This document shows, one piece after another, positions 41,201-56,200 of a DNA stretch of 64,000 bases. Each line of letters begins with the position of its first letter. Positions within the stretch are counted from its first letter, which is position 1. Origin of the DNA: Opisthorchis felineus (taxonomy: Eukaryota; Platyhelminthes; Trematoda; Opisthorchiida; Opisthorchiidae); the NCBI GenBank assembly GCA_004794785.1, contig SJOL01001804.1, positions 1,035,467-1,099,466 of the forward strand, written 5' to 3'. Made by a program: the position numbers and the translations under genes. Below the pieces are notes generated by a model that made no database searches, was not told where the DNA came from, and saw nothing but the letters and a program-made list of their open reading frames with translations.

Positions 41201-44200
41201 GCTAGCTGAGTCAGGTTACCAATCAGTCAGTTGATGAACTGATATTTCTAAACTCGGAGCTCTACCTCGCCGATCGCGAATCACACTGAACATCAGAATA
41301 CGTCAACTGATGCAGAACGCATGCATTACAAGCTTTTCAACCTGACACTATTTGTCATAAGAGTGGTTATATGACTGACGCTATCTTTTTATCTCCTAAC
41401 ATATGAACTGACAAATAACCTCCTCATGGAAACACCTACCGAAGGCCACTGTCATCTTAGCACTGAAAACTACACTGAGCATTATTCTTTCAAAAATCCC
41501 CATCTGACTTGAAAAGATAAACAATGATGCGTGAGTTGACTCGCACCATAATGTTGTTTGGTTCCGTTAGACAAGCAGGGTGATGCTAAGTTCAATATAA
41601 CACCGGCTTTGGGTTGCCATTTTTTGTCCTTCTCATCACTTTCCATTTTGTAATATTGTCTTTCAAGCAATATAAAAGCTACTTTTAACTTTCTTTAGTG
41701 TTACCAACTATATTTGCAAAACTTTACTGCAGTTATAATGGATAGATCATTCATTTACTGAGTCAGGTTATTATTCAGGATGGAAGTGAAAAACCCATCC
41801 ATGGAATGAGTTGGCTCACGGAATATCATACCTCATTAGAGTGAATAACAATTTCGATAGCTGAATAAGCTCTTAAAATAATGGCTTTGTTGCCACTCCG
41901 GAGAGCCTAAAAAGAGAGTAGATAGCTTTTTCACCGAAATATTCCATAAGGAGTAGTCAAGTTGTTCAAGTTTCAATTTTTCAGGTATTTTCCGTAACCT
42001 TTGATTCCCTGACACTCTGTGCAGAAATATAACCTCACAAGTATTTTAGATGACCCACTGAGTGGCAGTCGGTATCGATCACCTGCTGCTGCTGTCACTG
42101 GACCCAGTCGTGAACAATATGGAATTTGCCGTCATATCAGTAAATATCGGACTCATATCTTCTGAAGCATGAGGTCTATCCGACTGGGAAAACACATTGT
42201 GCTTAATTTGACTGCAACCCTTAATGCACATGAGTATGTCAGGCAACAGGTTTTCTGATAGATTCCAGCAAAAATATGAGTTGATACATTCTATGTAGGA
42301 CAAATATCCAGATATCACACGGTCAGGCTTAGGAGTTCCGGGTCAAACTCGGCTCAGATCTTGTTAAACAGACGGCGCTGTCGCGCATAATATGGAAACT
42401 TTAGAGTCAGAACACAAAGCAGTGGAATGAGGTGGCAGAATCCGACTTCCCGGTTGCTATAGACAACCTTTCTCAAGGATTTTTACAATTAATTGAATAC
42501 GAGTGAGGTGCAGCTTTTTTGGGTCCAGTGTCTTGCATCCTGATTGGTGTATTCCTAAGATCATTTTATACCGAGCATGGATTTTCAGTGGGAATCCACA
42601 GAAAACCCACACATTCAGACAGGCACTTGCATTATTAGTTTTTGCATCCATACTACGTCAAACTAGGTCGGATCGCCGGTGAATCGTATCAAGAAACTAT
42701 ACTCGGCCGAGTCCATACGAGCAGACGAACTGAAACGAATCCGTAGGGCATTACAGCAAAATAACTACCAGATAGGGCTCATCATCCAATAAATGGGGCG
42801 GACATTACCCGGAACAGGAAGACAGGAAAACGAAAACCCCGTGGAAACCGTGGGATTATCCCCTAGAAATGGCACTTCAGGCACCGTTCGGAAGACGTCC
42901 TTGCGAACTGACGACACCTTACAGCGACGACTTGTAAAGGCTAAAGACCCTATCGAACCGAAACACCACACAAACTGCGTCTACCAAATTTCCTGTGTAG
43001 AATTTCCAGCCAAATACATAGGCCATATAGCCAGGAAACCCAATGTGTAAACCACGGCACAGAAATGGCATTCGTGTCTTCCTCGACGAAATCCAATTTG
43101 AACGCGACTCAGCCATTAGACTCCATGTGCTTGAATCGAACCATCAAATCAACTTCAGTGACAAACGTATACTCAAAACAGGATTTAAGACACACATTGA
43201 ACGTACGCTGAAACACAAGGGAACAACACACGACGGAACTGCGTCAGCTTTAGTGATGGCACCAGTATCCCGTCTATCTGGCTTGGACTTACATCTTAAT
43301 AGGCGGAGTAGCCATATGTCAAGCCGGGATTTCAACAATGGCGCATCACAACCAAGCAGCAAACGGAGGCACATCCGAGCTAAAGTACATATCGCGCGTA
43401 CACGTACACGGGGCTAAAACCCACACACGCCAGTCGTATCTGACTGCCAACTGACCTCAGGACCCAAATAAAACTACACTTGACTGGTACTCAGTTGATT
43501 GTGAAAATCCTTGAGAAAGGTTGACCACTGCAACCGAAATGCTGGACTATAACATCTTATTCTACTACGCTGTGTTTCGACCTTAGACTTTCCGTACCAC
43601 ACAGATAGCCTGCTAGCCGAATTCTATGATAGGTATCTAGTGCTGCACCCCAATGTTCGTGATGCATTTAGCTCACGCAAAGGGAAGAAAATTAGAGCTC
43701 CAGCTAGTCGGATTTTACGCTGACAGCTTGTGTAGACTTCCAGAGGTTAGGCGCTGAACGGGCACAGTGAGTATTGACAGCAGACATCGAATTTGAATGA
43801 AGGCAATGTTTACGTCAGTTAATGAAAGCTGTATTTCATTTAATTGTTAGGATCTCAGCGCCCCTTTGGGATCAAAGGAATAAAATATCTCAAAAGTTCA
43901 TTTAGTTCGGAGTTGCCGTTCATAACTTAAAGGGGTCTACATGTCCGATTATTAGTGAGGAATGACACTAAATTAGCATTCGAAATTGTATTTCGCAAGG
44001 TTAGCAGGAAGCGATGAGCGTTAAGTGAAGCTATGACGATTCGTTCTAACGGAGGTAGCTTATGTAAAGAAGTGATCTCGACAGAAGCAATAAGCTTGCT
44101 TTGGGGTTGATAGTTACGTGTGAGTTGCCTTATGTCTGTTGATATTTTGAACCCTCCCAATGACCTGGTTGAGTTCGTTCAATATTTCGAATGGATATCT

Positions 44201-47200
44201 GAATATAAAATAAGGACAGCCGGCAAGTTTATCTTTCCAAGGGCATTAGGCACAGGAATAGAAATGAAACCGAGACGATTTTTTTCCGGCCCAGCAGGAA
44301 GTGTTAATGATACTGAAGACCAAATGCATGCAGCTTGTGGGGGAATTCGGCTTGAAGTCTGCTGAAATGCTCTACTCACCTGAAATCCGGAATGGTGAGA
44401 TGAGCATAGATGGCATATAAACAGTAGGAGTGGACGCAGTGACCGGGAAATATCTTTCAATGTTGGCGCCAACCAGCCCTCAACTGACTGTGTTGTTTTG
44501 GCTTAGGAGAAGAAACAAGGTAGATGGGATGAAATACAGGTTCTGTATGATTCAAAAGTAAGTGACAAAAGTAAACTCGATTGAACTTCACAGTACGACC
44601 AAAGTACGTTTTGGGTTTGCTGTTCTGAGTCCCTGTCTTCTAAGGTCCATGGATTAGGTATTATCGATTTCTCAGCACTGTTACCCGCACTGTTAACATT
44701 AACGTTAATAGCATGGGAAATAAATGCTAGGCGAAGTATTGCGATAGACCATGGCCACAGTCCATGATAGACCAAACATTTTGAATCGTATGCTAGGTAG
44801 TCAACAGATTACCGTTCATAGTGGAACTGGCATAATAGCATAATAGCATAATAATAATAGCATCTTCTCACTGATACCGTGGATACACCAAAAGAACTTC
44901 ATTAACTCTGCATTACAGTCTTAATTCCATTCTTTTTACAGCTGGTTACCTCTGGAAAAACGAAATTATGCTGGAGGGCAACAAGAATTCAGGTTGCATT
45001 ACGTCTTTATGATTGGTCTTTTTGCTGACGTTGGTTTCGTATTGAACACACCCGAAACGGTGCACGAGAACGAAGAAAGCTGGAAACCAAAATGTGGGTT
45101 TACAAAATTTGCAACTGAAAGGGGAGCCTGAAAAACGTTTATTAGTAATTTGTCAGAAAAATAATTATCTTGGTGCGCTGAATGATCTAGCCTGGCAATT
45201 GGGTTATGAATGTTGCTTCGCCATCTGAGGTGAAATATCACCACACAGAAATGCAGTGTTGCATCGCGGTTCCGTAGGGAATCGGCGTGTAGTTACTTTA
45301 AAGGCAACTTTCTCCTAGAGAGGGATGAGTCCGCTGGAAGAATATCCTGGATTGATTTTGCCCATGAATCACGATATACAGAAAGATCCGAGCACAGTGC
45401 CGTTCATTTTCTATTCGACTGCATGATGTCGTAGACAGCCTACAGATCCAGGAGTTCAGAGTCGACCTCAACTGTTGAGAACCCAAATTTAGTTGTCCTT
45501 TGAGGCGATGGTGGCATTCTGAGCATCATAGTGGCGACGGGGAGAGTTTGGGGGTTTGGGAGGAACTTATGCAAATTAATTTAGTCGGCGTCGCTGAGTT
45601 ATTTTGAATGTATGGGTAATGTAACAGCATTTGCTTACCTAATCATAAGATAGTTTGCCAGTCCAACCTCTTTTCAGCGGGTAAGTGGTCCTACGTATGA
45701 ATGAATATGATGCGAGGCACCAGCAGTGAGGTTAAACACAATTCAAACGTATCCACGATGCGACCAGCTGCTGACCACTGCTATGCTGCAGATGGAACAT
45801 GCCACCAATTGGTGCACCACAGGAAGCACACACCTGCTTTTTCGAAATTCTGCTGTAAACTTGAAAATAACCAGACGAAAGCGGTTCCGTTCGTGAGCGG
45901 TGGAGTTTGTCGCATGTGTGTATTCTGGCCCTAACTGTTTTCTTGTGCCAGAAACCGCTTGAAACAACCCGGCCGCTGCATCCATAGCATGAAGAGAGGC
46001 AGCCAGAAACAATGGTTCGTAAGTAGCTCCCAGCAAATTTGTTAGCAATTGTGGTCGCCCTGTCCGTGGTGGGCTTTTGTGTCACCCTTACCGTTCAAAA
46101 CTGCATTTGCGTTGATTTGAAAGTTGAGGCATTCAGAAAGATAACTTTGCATAATCTGCATTAGTCTGTCCATACGCGGGAATCCGCCGTGATAACCTCT
46201 CTTTATACTGAGTAATTTGGTCAGATATAACCATGACACCATCTTGTATAGCTGAGAATAACAAAAACCTCATTGGCTCAATATTACATATATCGTTGAT
46301 ATACCTGATACAGTATTCTGTCTGATCTTTCTACGGTGCTGGTGCTGACAAGATTAAAGTTGTTAGTCACAAATGATAAGAAAACAATACTTTCCTGCTT
46401 TAGATGTTGCGAGTAGGAGGTATCATATGTGGCACCTATGCTCAGTTTGGTTGATAAACTTTAAAAGTACCGAAGTTGTCTCGGTGACATATCGATTATA
46501 AGGACTCGTGAGTCTAGTGCTTCTTATTGAAAGCTCATAGAATGAGCACTGGGGCAGCACGGAGCAGAAGACACTAGATACTATGTGAAGCGATCTTCCG
46601 TATGAGTCTCTGGATCTTGGTACTGGGTCAGTCTTAGTGCTTCCTTCAGGTTTGAAGCCAGATTTGCACGGAAAAAGACTATGGTTGGACGACTTCACTA
46701 CATTGGATTGATTATGGATCTAACATTAGACTAACTATACGTAAATAGATGCCGGTTGTACGGAGGCAGCCACCGTTTGGTTCTTCTGTTGGCAAGTTCA
46801 AAGTTTGTTTTGTATTATGTCCAGGTCGGACAGTGATAAATATTTCGAGAAAGTACCTGAAGGAATACTTCGTTCAGAATGTTCGCACGTAGCAAAGGAT
46901 AGGCTCGAATAGTCCACGCACTCATTTTCGGTTTTTCTTGAATCCATGGATCCACTGCACACATTGAGTTGTGTCTGCACGGCATGCAAACACCGAAATA
47001 TGGCATGGAAAAAGTTTGCCCCTGATCGATTTCCATTGAGACAGACGAAAAACTGGTCCTTCCAAGGTATGGGAATAAAACAATTAGGATGTAACGATGA
47101 GGAAAATACAGGGCACACATTGATCTTCATGCGCATTCTACACCCTCAACACCCCCAATAATTTTCCTATTTTTGTTCTATAAACTGTTTTGTCCAGATG

Positions 47201-50200
47201 CAACGCATGTGAAACCAGTCGCAAAGGATGTCTGGTCTCCAGTTACAGACACGTTTAGAAGCTGACTGTTTTTTGTCAGTGTATTCTATCAGTTTGATTA
47301 ACAAGACCCCATGAAGAACGTGTACATCAGTGCATTGGTTCCGTCTTCCAGCCGTAAACTGAAGTACTGCAAGGAATAAGGTATAAATGAAGAGTGGAAG
47401 ACCACGATACCATATATCAGAACTAAGTTTCAGAATAGCGAATGAAGTGGTCTGTTTGCTTACCGCTTAAAAAGTGCGAGTATACCCAGATCAAACTAGT
47501 AAGTTAAGCTGAAAAATGACAAGCAAGATCCGCACATCGTTATCTCGCTTAAACGAATGGCATATAGTATGTGCAATCAAAAATACAATTAAAAAGACTG
47601 CAGTATCCTAGAAAGTAAGTTGTTCTCATATCTTCAAAAGCTGTTATTTAGTAGCGGACTACAAAATCTTTAGGTCACTACAAAGGACAATGGTACTTCC
47701 CGGGGGCGACATGCTTCCACGTCAGAAGCAAGTAATAGGTTGATGGTATGGCGAAAAAGCATGGCGCTAGGGCCTAATAAACAAACTAATGGTTACCTGA
47801 TTATTCTTCTTATTCCCAGTAGTGAAAAATCCTCTGTGGTGTAAACCTCTGTGGCGAAAGCCTCTCTGTGACGTACCCCACCAAACTACCAGTATAATTT
47901 TGAAAATACGTTCCCACATCAGTAGTGGTACCATTCGGGAAATTGCCTCCCAATGCAGCAGTCGTACTGTGTTGCTCCAAGAGCAACAAGGGAACGTTGA
48001 CTTCACCATACGGAATAAGCGCCGGGCCACAACATACTCTACAGAGCCCAGCTGTCGGACCTTACCGTTCTGACCAGCCTTGAGAGCAGCTGTTGTGAAG
48101 AACCTCTAACATTAATTTCGCAACTGAATCCACCTTTATTCAAATCATAACCCCTACGCTCGAGTCAAAAATACAAGGAAATGAAGCTATTTCTTCTTTT
48201 CACAAGAACGATTTGTCATGGTAGTTCGTGCCACGATGTACAACTTTGTTCAAGGGTAACTAAACAGTAACAAAAGACCGACATTTTCCACCCGCCTCTC
48301 CTTGAGTTTATCTCCGTCCAATCATATTTTGTTAGACAGAAAAGGTCTCACGCTCTACAAGATAACCTTTGGAAATTAACCGCAAGATAATGAAGCCACA
48401 TGTATTTTCCGGGTGACTAATCTAAATACCTGAGGGGTCGTCTGAACGAGGTTACATAAATTTTGTTGATGCTCAAAAGCTACCAGTTAGTGCACGTCGG
48501 TTCAACCTTGAAAAAATCCAGTTGTTCTCCCGAACTCTGATTTCTGCGTGTGTGAAAGACCACATTTATTAGAGGTGATTGGGTTTTGCGTCATTCCACG
48601 TTAATTCAGTGCTTTCCAAATCTGTAGGTAAAACTAGATCTGTGTAATATCCTCCAAAGAACACAAAAATACGGTTTTTCTGTTACTTTTCACAGCATGT
48701 TTCAATGGAGATATGCATATATGCGGAATCAATCATTTTTCAGTCACCACACAGAAATGCAGTAAGCAGTTATCACATTATTGTACAGCTGAGTTCCCTG
48801 TAAGGCCAAGTTGATGATGGTTCTGTAAACCACTTGTAACGGAATCTTGTATGCTTTGGTGAGTAGTGTAAGTTGGATATTTACTAAATTTTACAGATAA
48901 AAACTTCATCATTTGGGAGAACTGAGAGACATGAGAATCCATATGATGGGTAGACATGATGTCAAGGGTTTAAATTCACACACCAAAAGTTCAATATCCC
49001 TACCTTGCTGTATAAGATGCTCTTATTTCGAAGGGTCCTAAATCGATAATTACTTTGTTGCAAAGTGCCTCATTTCGGTGGAGTGGTGGTAACACGGTCG
49101 CCTAGCATGTCAGATGTTTGTAGTTCAAACTACGGTCTATTAGAGTGAAACTTCCCCGCTTCGCTGTCGGCTTACCGGAATAACTGCACCAGAACAGAAG
49201 AAAAACCGTTCAAAAGGATGGTGTGGACTATGGTTCCACAAATCCCGAAACCATCTATGTGATAAGAAGTATTTTCACTATTTGTATAGAAGTTAGGCAC
49301 GTTGACGGGTGAATTCTATACGCGTAAAGGAAAGCAAAGACAAGGAACTTATATGTGACTACCAGAATTCAATCAGAAGTAGCGGATGCCTTTTGAGAGG
49401 AGATTCAAAACTAACTTGCAGTGACCGCTTTCCGTCCGCCAGTAAACTGTTGGCGATTTCCAGAGCTTTGATGTAGACCGTTTCGTTGTTCGAACTTTCT
49501 GTGACACATCGGATGATTAACTCGCATAAGCCGCGGTGTGTGCTTGAAGCTTGGCGTAACATCATGCAAGACTCATATGCACGACAATCCTCCACGGTTG
49601 AGAGCAAAGACTCGACCTTCATATGAACAGTGATAGATATTTGGGGGAAAAAGGTTATAGCACTCAGAGAAGTACATTCATTGGCAAAACCATTTGGCTT
49701 TAAAGTGGAAACTCAAATAGATCCAAGCTGGATCTCTCGCTTATGATAGTCTCCGACTGAATGTGCTGCCCTATGTTTCACTTGGTACAACATTCGGGAT
49801 ATTGCAGTGAATTTTTTTGAAGGAAACTACTCACAAGTTTGCTGTTGAAGAGTTTCCAGCAACCTTGTGAGCAGTATACTTCTAGGTTATAGCACTCGTT
49901 CCATTGCTTCCAGAGCTCAAATTTCGGAAGTCTTTCACCTCTCGTGATGGTAAAATGTCATCCGTAATTCCGTGTGTTTAACTGTGCTTGTAAGTGACGA
50001 ATTGTCAATTAATTACCAGTATGGCTGGGCTATTATCATCTAACTTGGCCTCCTACAGAAAAATTCCCATGAGTCGTAGAATACTTTAGCCTTCGCATCA
50101 CGAGAGAAAGTTTGCAAACGTTTACCATGAAGTATAGTTATCTATGTACAGTGCATATTTTATATACTTTCTCAAACAAATTCTGTACAATTCATCAGAA

Positions 50201-53200
50201 CAGAAACCAAGTCGAAGACGCTCAAAGAGAGTTTGAAACTGGTTGTTGAAATGATCTGACATATCCGGCAGCCAGAGCCGATACGTAGAATATTAAATTC
50301 GAGTATTTTATGCCACAAATATGAGTGGTTGTGGGATGTGCAGTTATGAGTGTTTTCAAAGAGGGCGTGCTATCAAGATGTAGGGTGAAGTGCAAACTCA
50401 GTTCAGTGAAACACGCGGGAGGCAAATGAAGGTAAGCGGCAGTATATTTGTCTGCCTTACCTGCTTGGCCTCCGAAACTGATCAGAAGTAAATATGCGGA
50501 ATTTCATTCGTCGTATACCCAAAAAAATAGCAAATTATTGTAGATGTTAGTATTATTATTTTTGTACCTTTGGATAAGCATAGCTTTGAGACTTAAGACA
50601 ATTATTTCCTTCATTCGGTCTGAAGGAAGAAAGATTGTCTAAGTTACGTGGCGAAAATAACCTAATCACAGACTTAAATACAGACTGACAAACATATGGT
50701 TACACAGTGTTCCGCCTCGGTGCAAGGACTGGCAATGAAATTTTGGATACCAGCGTCAAGGTCAGCACAGTCATCCTGCTGGCAACTGTCAGATAGCGTC
50801 AACCCATATTATTCTGCTTGATATTTTGGTCTATATGCTCAACTGAACTGTTGAGCTCATATACTTGTAGCATGAAGTGACACTACTGAATAATATACGT
50901 TCACAAATCACTTGCAGAGGCCATTTGCAAGGGGAACTGGAAACGTTCCCGGGTACTTGTAATGAAATGTAGAATGATGAAAAGCTGTAATACACGGGGT
51001 ACGTACTCGGTGCCACATTAACGAATCCAAACAGCTTTCTGAAGCCTGGTATGAGTCGGCGTACTCTGACCATTCTGAAAGTTCACACTGAAAACTTTCC
51101 GAATTTTATTCACGCCTTAATAAACAACTGGTTATTCACGTGTAAGGTTTTGTGTTTAGGCTGTTTTATTATTGGTGGAGAAAACCACATCTATAACGAC
51201 AATGCTCGTTTGACAAAAGAGAGTGTCAATCCAGCGGATAGCAAATTTACTTGCTGCTGGGAAACCGCAACCATAGACTTTAGTGTATCCAAAATTTTCG
51301 AAAATCTTCCATTGCCACCTTCATCAATCAACCGATGTGCGTGCCGGATGAGCCTGCAAAGGAGTGACATTTGACTCGGTTAGCGATTGTTACCATTGTC
51401 AAGTTTCAACCTGTCCTGCAACGCAGAAGAAACCATTTAACGCTGTACTCCGTGCGTTATTTTTGCTTTGAATAATTTTACTGAGCAAACTCAGCCCGTC
51501 GTGGTGGTAAGTCCCTAATGTGATTATATGTTATTTCAGTTGCAACATATAAAACTGCGGTCAGCACTGGTGACGGTAAAAGGAAGCAATATACACTTAA
51601 TCATATGGCCCCTCTGATGTAGGATAAGCTGGTTAGAAAAACAACTACCAAAATCACACAAGTATGATGTACTACAATAAGGACTTTTTCCGTTTTCGGG
51701 TGGATGTCATGAAAGAGCTCAGAAGTGTTCACTCATAGCATATATTTCGGAAAGAGAATGAGTCTACCTATAAACAGAACAGTACAAGTCATCCAGGAAA
51801 GTCCAAGGCATTGACTGCCCCCAATTACGAACGCAGGATGGCATATCCCTCACCTTTTTAACAGGAAATACCTAGGCTCTCAACGAAATGGCCGGAGTAA
51901 AACAAAACTAGCTAATTCTGCTTTGCTGCGTTTATACAAATATCGTGGAGCAGTGTGGTTTTCTGGCAAACGTAAGGGTTTCAACCTGCTGGCAATAAAG
52001 AGTTTGGAACATCGATAAAGCATGAGACATCTACCGAGAATCCAACCGACAACTGCGATTCATTTCCCCAGTCAACACCTATCTTTTTACTCGTGCATAA
52101 GCCTCAGATTTATTTTCGCTTAATTGGTAGCACCGGCATCTCATTATTTTATGTTAAAGAGCTTTTTTCGCATGAATTATTGGAACTGAATTGCATATCG
52201 TCATTGGAGTGACTTACGAGGACATAAAAGAATCCAGAGTGAGATCCTTCCGAAACCTGTTCTCTGACGACACCGAAGACTGAGATGTACATAATTCATA
52301 CGCCAGCAATCGGTATTCCTGTTTTATGGCAGTTCGCAACTGGACTTCAATATCGCGAAAAATAAGCTGAAAAGTGAAGCGAGTTGCAAATCGGGTTAAG
52401 CAAGCAGTGCCTGCGTTGCAGACGTGGACAGAATAAAATAACACCACACGAGAGCCAACCATCACAATTATTAGGAGCGTTGCGGGATAGACGAAGACAC
52501 ACAGGGCACCTTGCATGGCTCACCTCCTGACTCAGGAGACTTGAAGTAAAAGGATCAATTCATCAGTAGTTGAACACTCAACTCTCACTCACAAGTCACA
52601 CTGATGATAAGCGGGCACCTCCCCGACATATAGGCTGAGAACCAGTTCACCAGATGAAGCTCAAAGTCAACCGCGCAATAAAAATTGCGACAGACTGGGA
52701 CGAAAACTTCATGTTCTTCTAACCATCGGGATGAATTCGTTCTACGCTGCTGTGCATTTTTCGTATTTTCTTGCAATTTTCCCCTACTGGCTAGGCGTGA
52801 CACTTCCGACAATAGCCGAATGACAAATTTAGTCGTCAGCCTTCAACAGGAACCGTGTCAATCTAAGTTGTTGACCTTGCAAGTCAGGTAATTGACTGCC
52901 GAAAATGAGAAAGTGGGTTCCGTAACATTTAAAGAACTGGATCAGCCGCAATAAAGAAGGTAAAATTAAAGTTTTACGTTGTAAGGGGGTTACGCTACCC
53001 TGTAGCAAATTAAACATGGAAAAAACTGGTCGGTGGGCCAAGACAGAAATGGATGGGTTGACTGCAATGAATGTTCCATCAAACAAACTTGTTCGGACGA
53101 GATTATAACCATGGGATTAGAGTTTTAAACCATTTGAAGTGCTTAGTTAAGGTAATTACGACCATCTAATTTCTACACATAATTGCGTACACACTGGATA

Positions 53201-56200
53201 AATACTGGACCTGGCGTCATAAGAAGTACTTTCATAAATGTCGAAACTATAGTGATGCAACAGTAGCAACAGTACCAATCAACAGTCGTTCAGCTGCAAC
53301 ACCCTTTCTGTGCCTAGCTGCCATGCCACCTGAAGGAAGCACGAGAGGTTAGATGTTGTCAGATTGCCTTTGGTTTTGACTAATCTGTTACAGTAAAGCT
53401 GGAACAAATCCCAAATTTTCCAAATACGGCTGACTGTGGTCATTTCTGGTCGCAAAACATTCGACCACCAGGTGCTAGGCATCGTTAGATACGGAATTTG
53501 AACCACCCCGAGAGTGTACTGCAGAAGGCCAACTATTTCGCAACTTATGTAGCAGTCTGTGTTGGAATCAGTACATATGCGAAACACTATGCCATAGAAT
53601 TATGAGCTTTTGTTTCATTTTTGCGGAGTTGCATGATGTGCTTGATCTACCAGTGTTTGATAGCCGGAAATATAGAAAATCCAACAACTTCATGACCGTT
53701 GTTGGACGTCTCTAAATTTAGTCGGTAGTAGATGCACACAGCACAGCCAGGCAGTGAATACAGGCCGGATCATGAGAGACGGACACACGGTGTATTAGTT
53801 AGACTACCTTTATTTGATAATAACCGGTCGCCTTAGTCTCTGTGAGATTCATGCACCTGTCACAATTACCGTAGCCCCATGAAAAAGTTTGATCCACGCA
53901 GTGAGGGTAGGGTTACCGTGACGGTCGAAAGACGTTACATTTGCGATCCATGTGTACTGAAAACCAGCGCGTACTTGTCTCTGATATGAAGGATACCTCA
54001 GAGCAATTCTGTCCAGTATTGCTATTATCTCTATCACCACCCAGTTGTTTGGTTCACATCTGTCACAAACTATAAAGGATAGTGATAAAACGTACTCTGC
54101 GATCCGGTGATCACCAAATCTCACACCGAATATTGGCAGTAAGTTCATAACACTGTGTTTTGGCATTGATTGTCGTGACAGTTCTGATTTCTATAAATTT
54201 AACACCGTACGAATTGGAGCCGAATAACATTCACGTAGACCTAGGTCACAGAACGTGCTCCGTATTCAGCATTTTCCGATCAGTTAACTCGCGACGACGG
54301 TAGTCGCCAGAGTACGCCCCGAACTATGCAGAGGCGCTTTTGTCAAAGCCACTCTCCGCGTGTAGTTTTTGCGACAGCTCGAATTTAGGGCACAGCCAGC
54401 AAGGCTCGTCTGCCCCAAGGCGACGTGCAAAATAATTACTCTGGTGCTGCAAGCCCCAGGCAATATACTGGACGGGATTGATTGCAGATTATCGATCGCG
54501 GTCTCACCTGTTTCATCCGTGTTTCCGGTTTTGGTCGCCACAGCGAATGCAACTACCAGCCGGCTGCAGATACGCACCACCAAAATCTTGACACCGTTAG
54601 ACTTCCTTCATTTTTCTGCATTCGCTGTTTTCCAGCACAAGAATCACCTTATAGCTAGACGGAAATGGTTTAGTAACTGAAGTTCGGAGAATTCGATTTT
54701 AGGCAAGAGTGCCCAATAGTGCTTAAAGCTAGTCGAACAAGGTAGCAGTATTTTGCAGGCGCATGGAATTTTCTGTCCAAAAATGCGTTAAGTTAGTACA
54801 TTTCACATGGCATTTTCCAGAAAGTTGGTAGATTTTTTGGGCCAGAATCGGTTGCAGTCTTTCAAATCGCTACATCACTTGCAGACCGTGGTGCATAAGG
54901 ATCAGATTTGTATTCATTTCACAAGAAATTCAGAAAGAAAAGTCATGAAGTGTTTTCAACACAATTCGAATAGTGATGTCAGTATTGAATTACAGTCTGT
55001 GGTCAAACATTGTGGCGTAGTTATCCCAGTGCTAATCCAAGTTGTCGTTCCTACCCGTGACCTGTTTGTCAGGACTACCATTTCAGACTGGGCGGTATGC
55101 AGTTTGCTCCTGCTGAATCGTCTGTCTGGCCAAACATGTCATGCAAACACGACCATGTTCATCAGTACAAAGTGAGTTCCGCATGCGTCCGGATGCTATG
55201 GTGGGGCAGCTGTAACACATTCACTTCGTATGTCAAATGAAAGGAGTTCAACTCTAGTGTAGTATACAGTGGCCGCGATTTTGGTTGATCTATATGTAAC
55301 TGTGGGTGTTACACAATCTTGCTTACTGGGCTTCGGTTCACGAGCTTCCTTTCCGTTTTCTATCCACAAAAACTGTCGTGAACCCTTAGCCTCAAAGAAT
55401 CACTGTCCTCTGATGCTTCCATAGTGTGCATACTACACTGGGGATAACCAAGGGCACATATTGCCAAAATTTGATAAGAGTGAAAACTGAGTCAGATGTC
55501 CTCTTTTTTGGTGAAGATTCACCAAAATAGACGTTGCAGGACAGGAGGATCGCTGTTCAAACCGAAGTGAAGTGCGCAAGTCAGATAAAAGCCAAGCAAA
55601 TTTTTATTGCTGAAATGGCATTTTCCTCTTCAATGTAGATTGTGCAAGATAATTACATAGTCACTTAGACTCTTATTTGTACTGTCATTACCAATGGACC
55701 CACATAAAAACATTATGGCAGGAATGCACTGAAACCCGTGCTCTCTATCACTCTACGACTAAAGTCCTTCAATGAAGGCTCAGGAGCTGAGTAGTTTTAC
55801 AAAAGTGTTCAGATGGGGGTGAAATATATATGTAGCCATGTACTCAAAAAAACATTGATATATATTTCTTAGGGTAGATGAGCATCGTTTAGCGTATTCG
55901 AAAGTAGAATTTCCAATTTGTTGAGTTATCTTTATCATCAGCATTTTTGAATCTGACCATGGCCTGAAGCTAAACTCCAGTGCTGCATTGCCCCTAGAAA
56001 TTATGGCTAAATGATTGTGCAGCCTGGAAGGCGGAATGACTAAGCGAAAGTAATCATAACTTATTATAAGAATAAACCTCTCGCACAGCTGTGCATACCA
56101 CTAAAAATGATGAATTTCTGCATTATGAGGAAGTGTATCAGGTGCATTTGTGATGTGTGTGCACACCTGAGATGTTTCATTATCCTGTAAAACTGCGAGT

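Larger units (their letters stand above)
39968..46091 (-). other. ITPR: ITPR intron region, 6.1 kb
   Basis: It contains a Penelope-like relic (42.46-43.52 kb) and a short tandem repeat at 44.83-44.86 kb. The vertebrate protein has a ~100-residue variable linker here, so poorly conserved exons may be hidden; I could not identify any. An open frame on the plus strand at 44,120-44,365 and several on the minus strand are unassigned. Confidence 0.65.
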
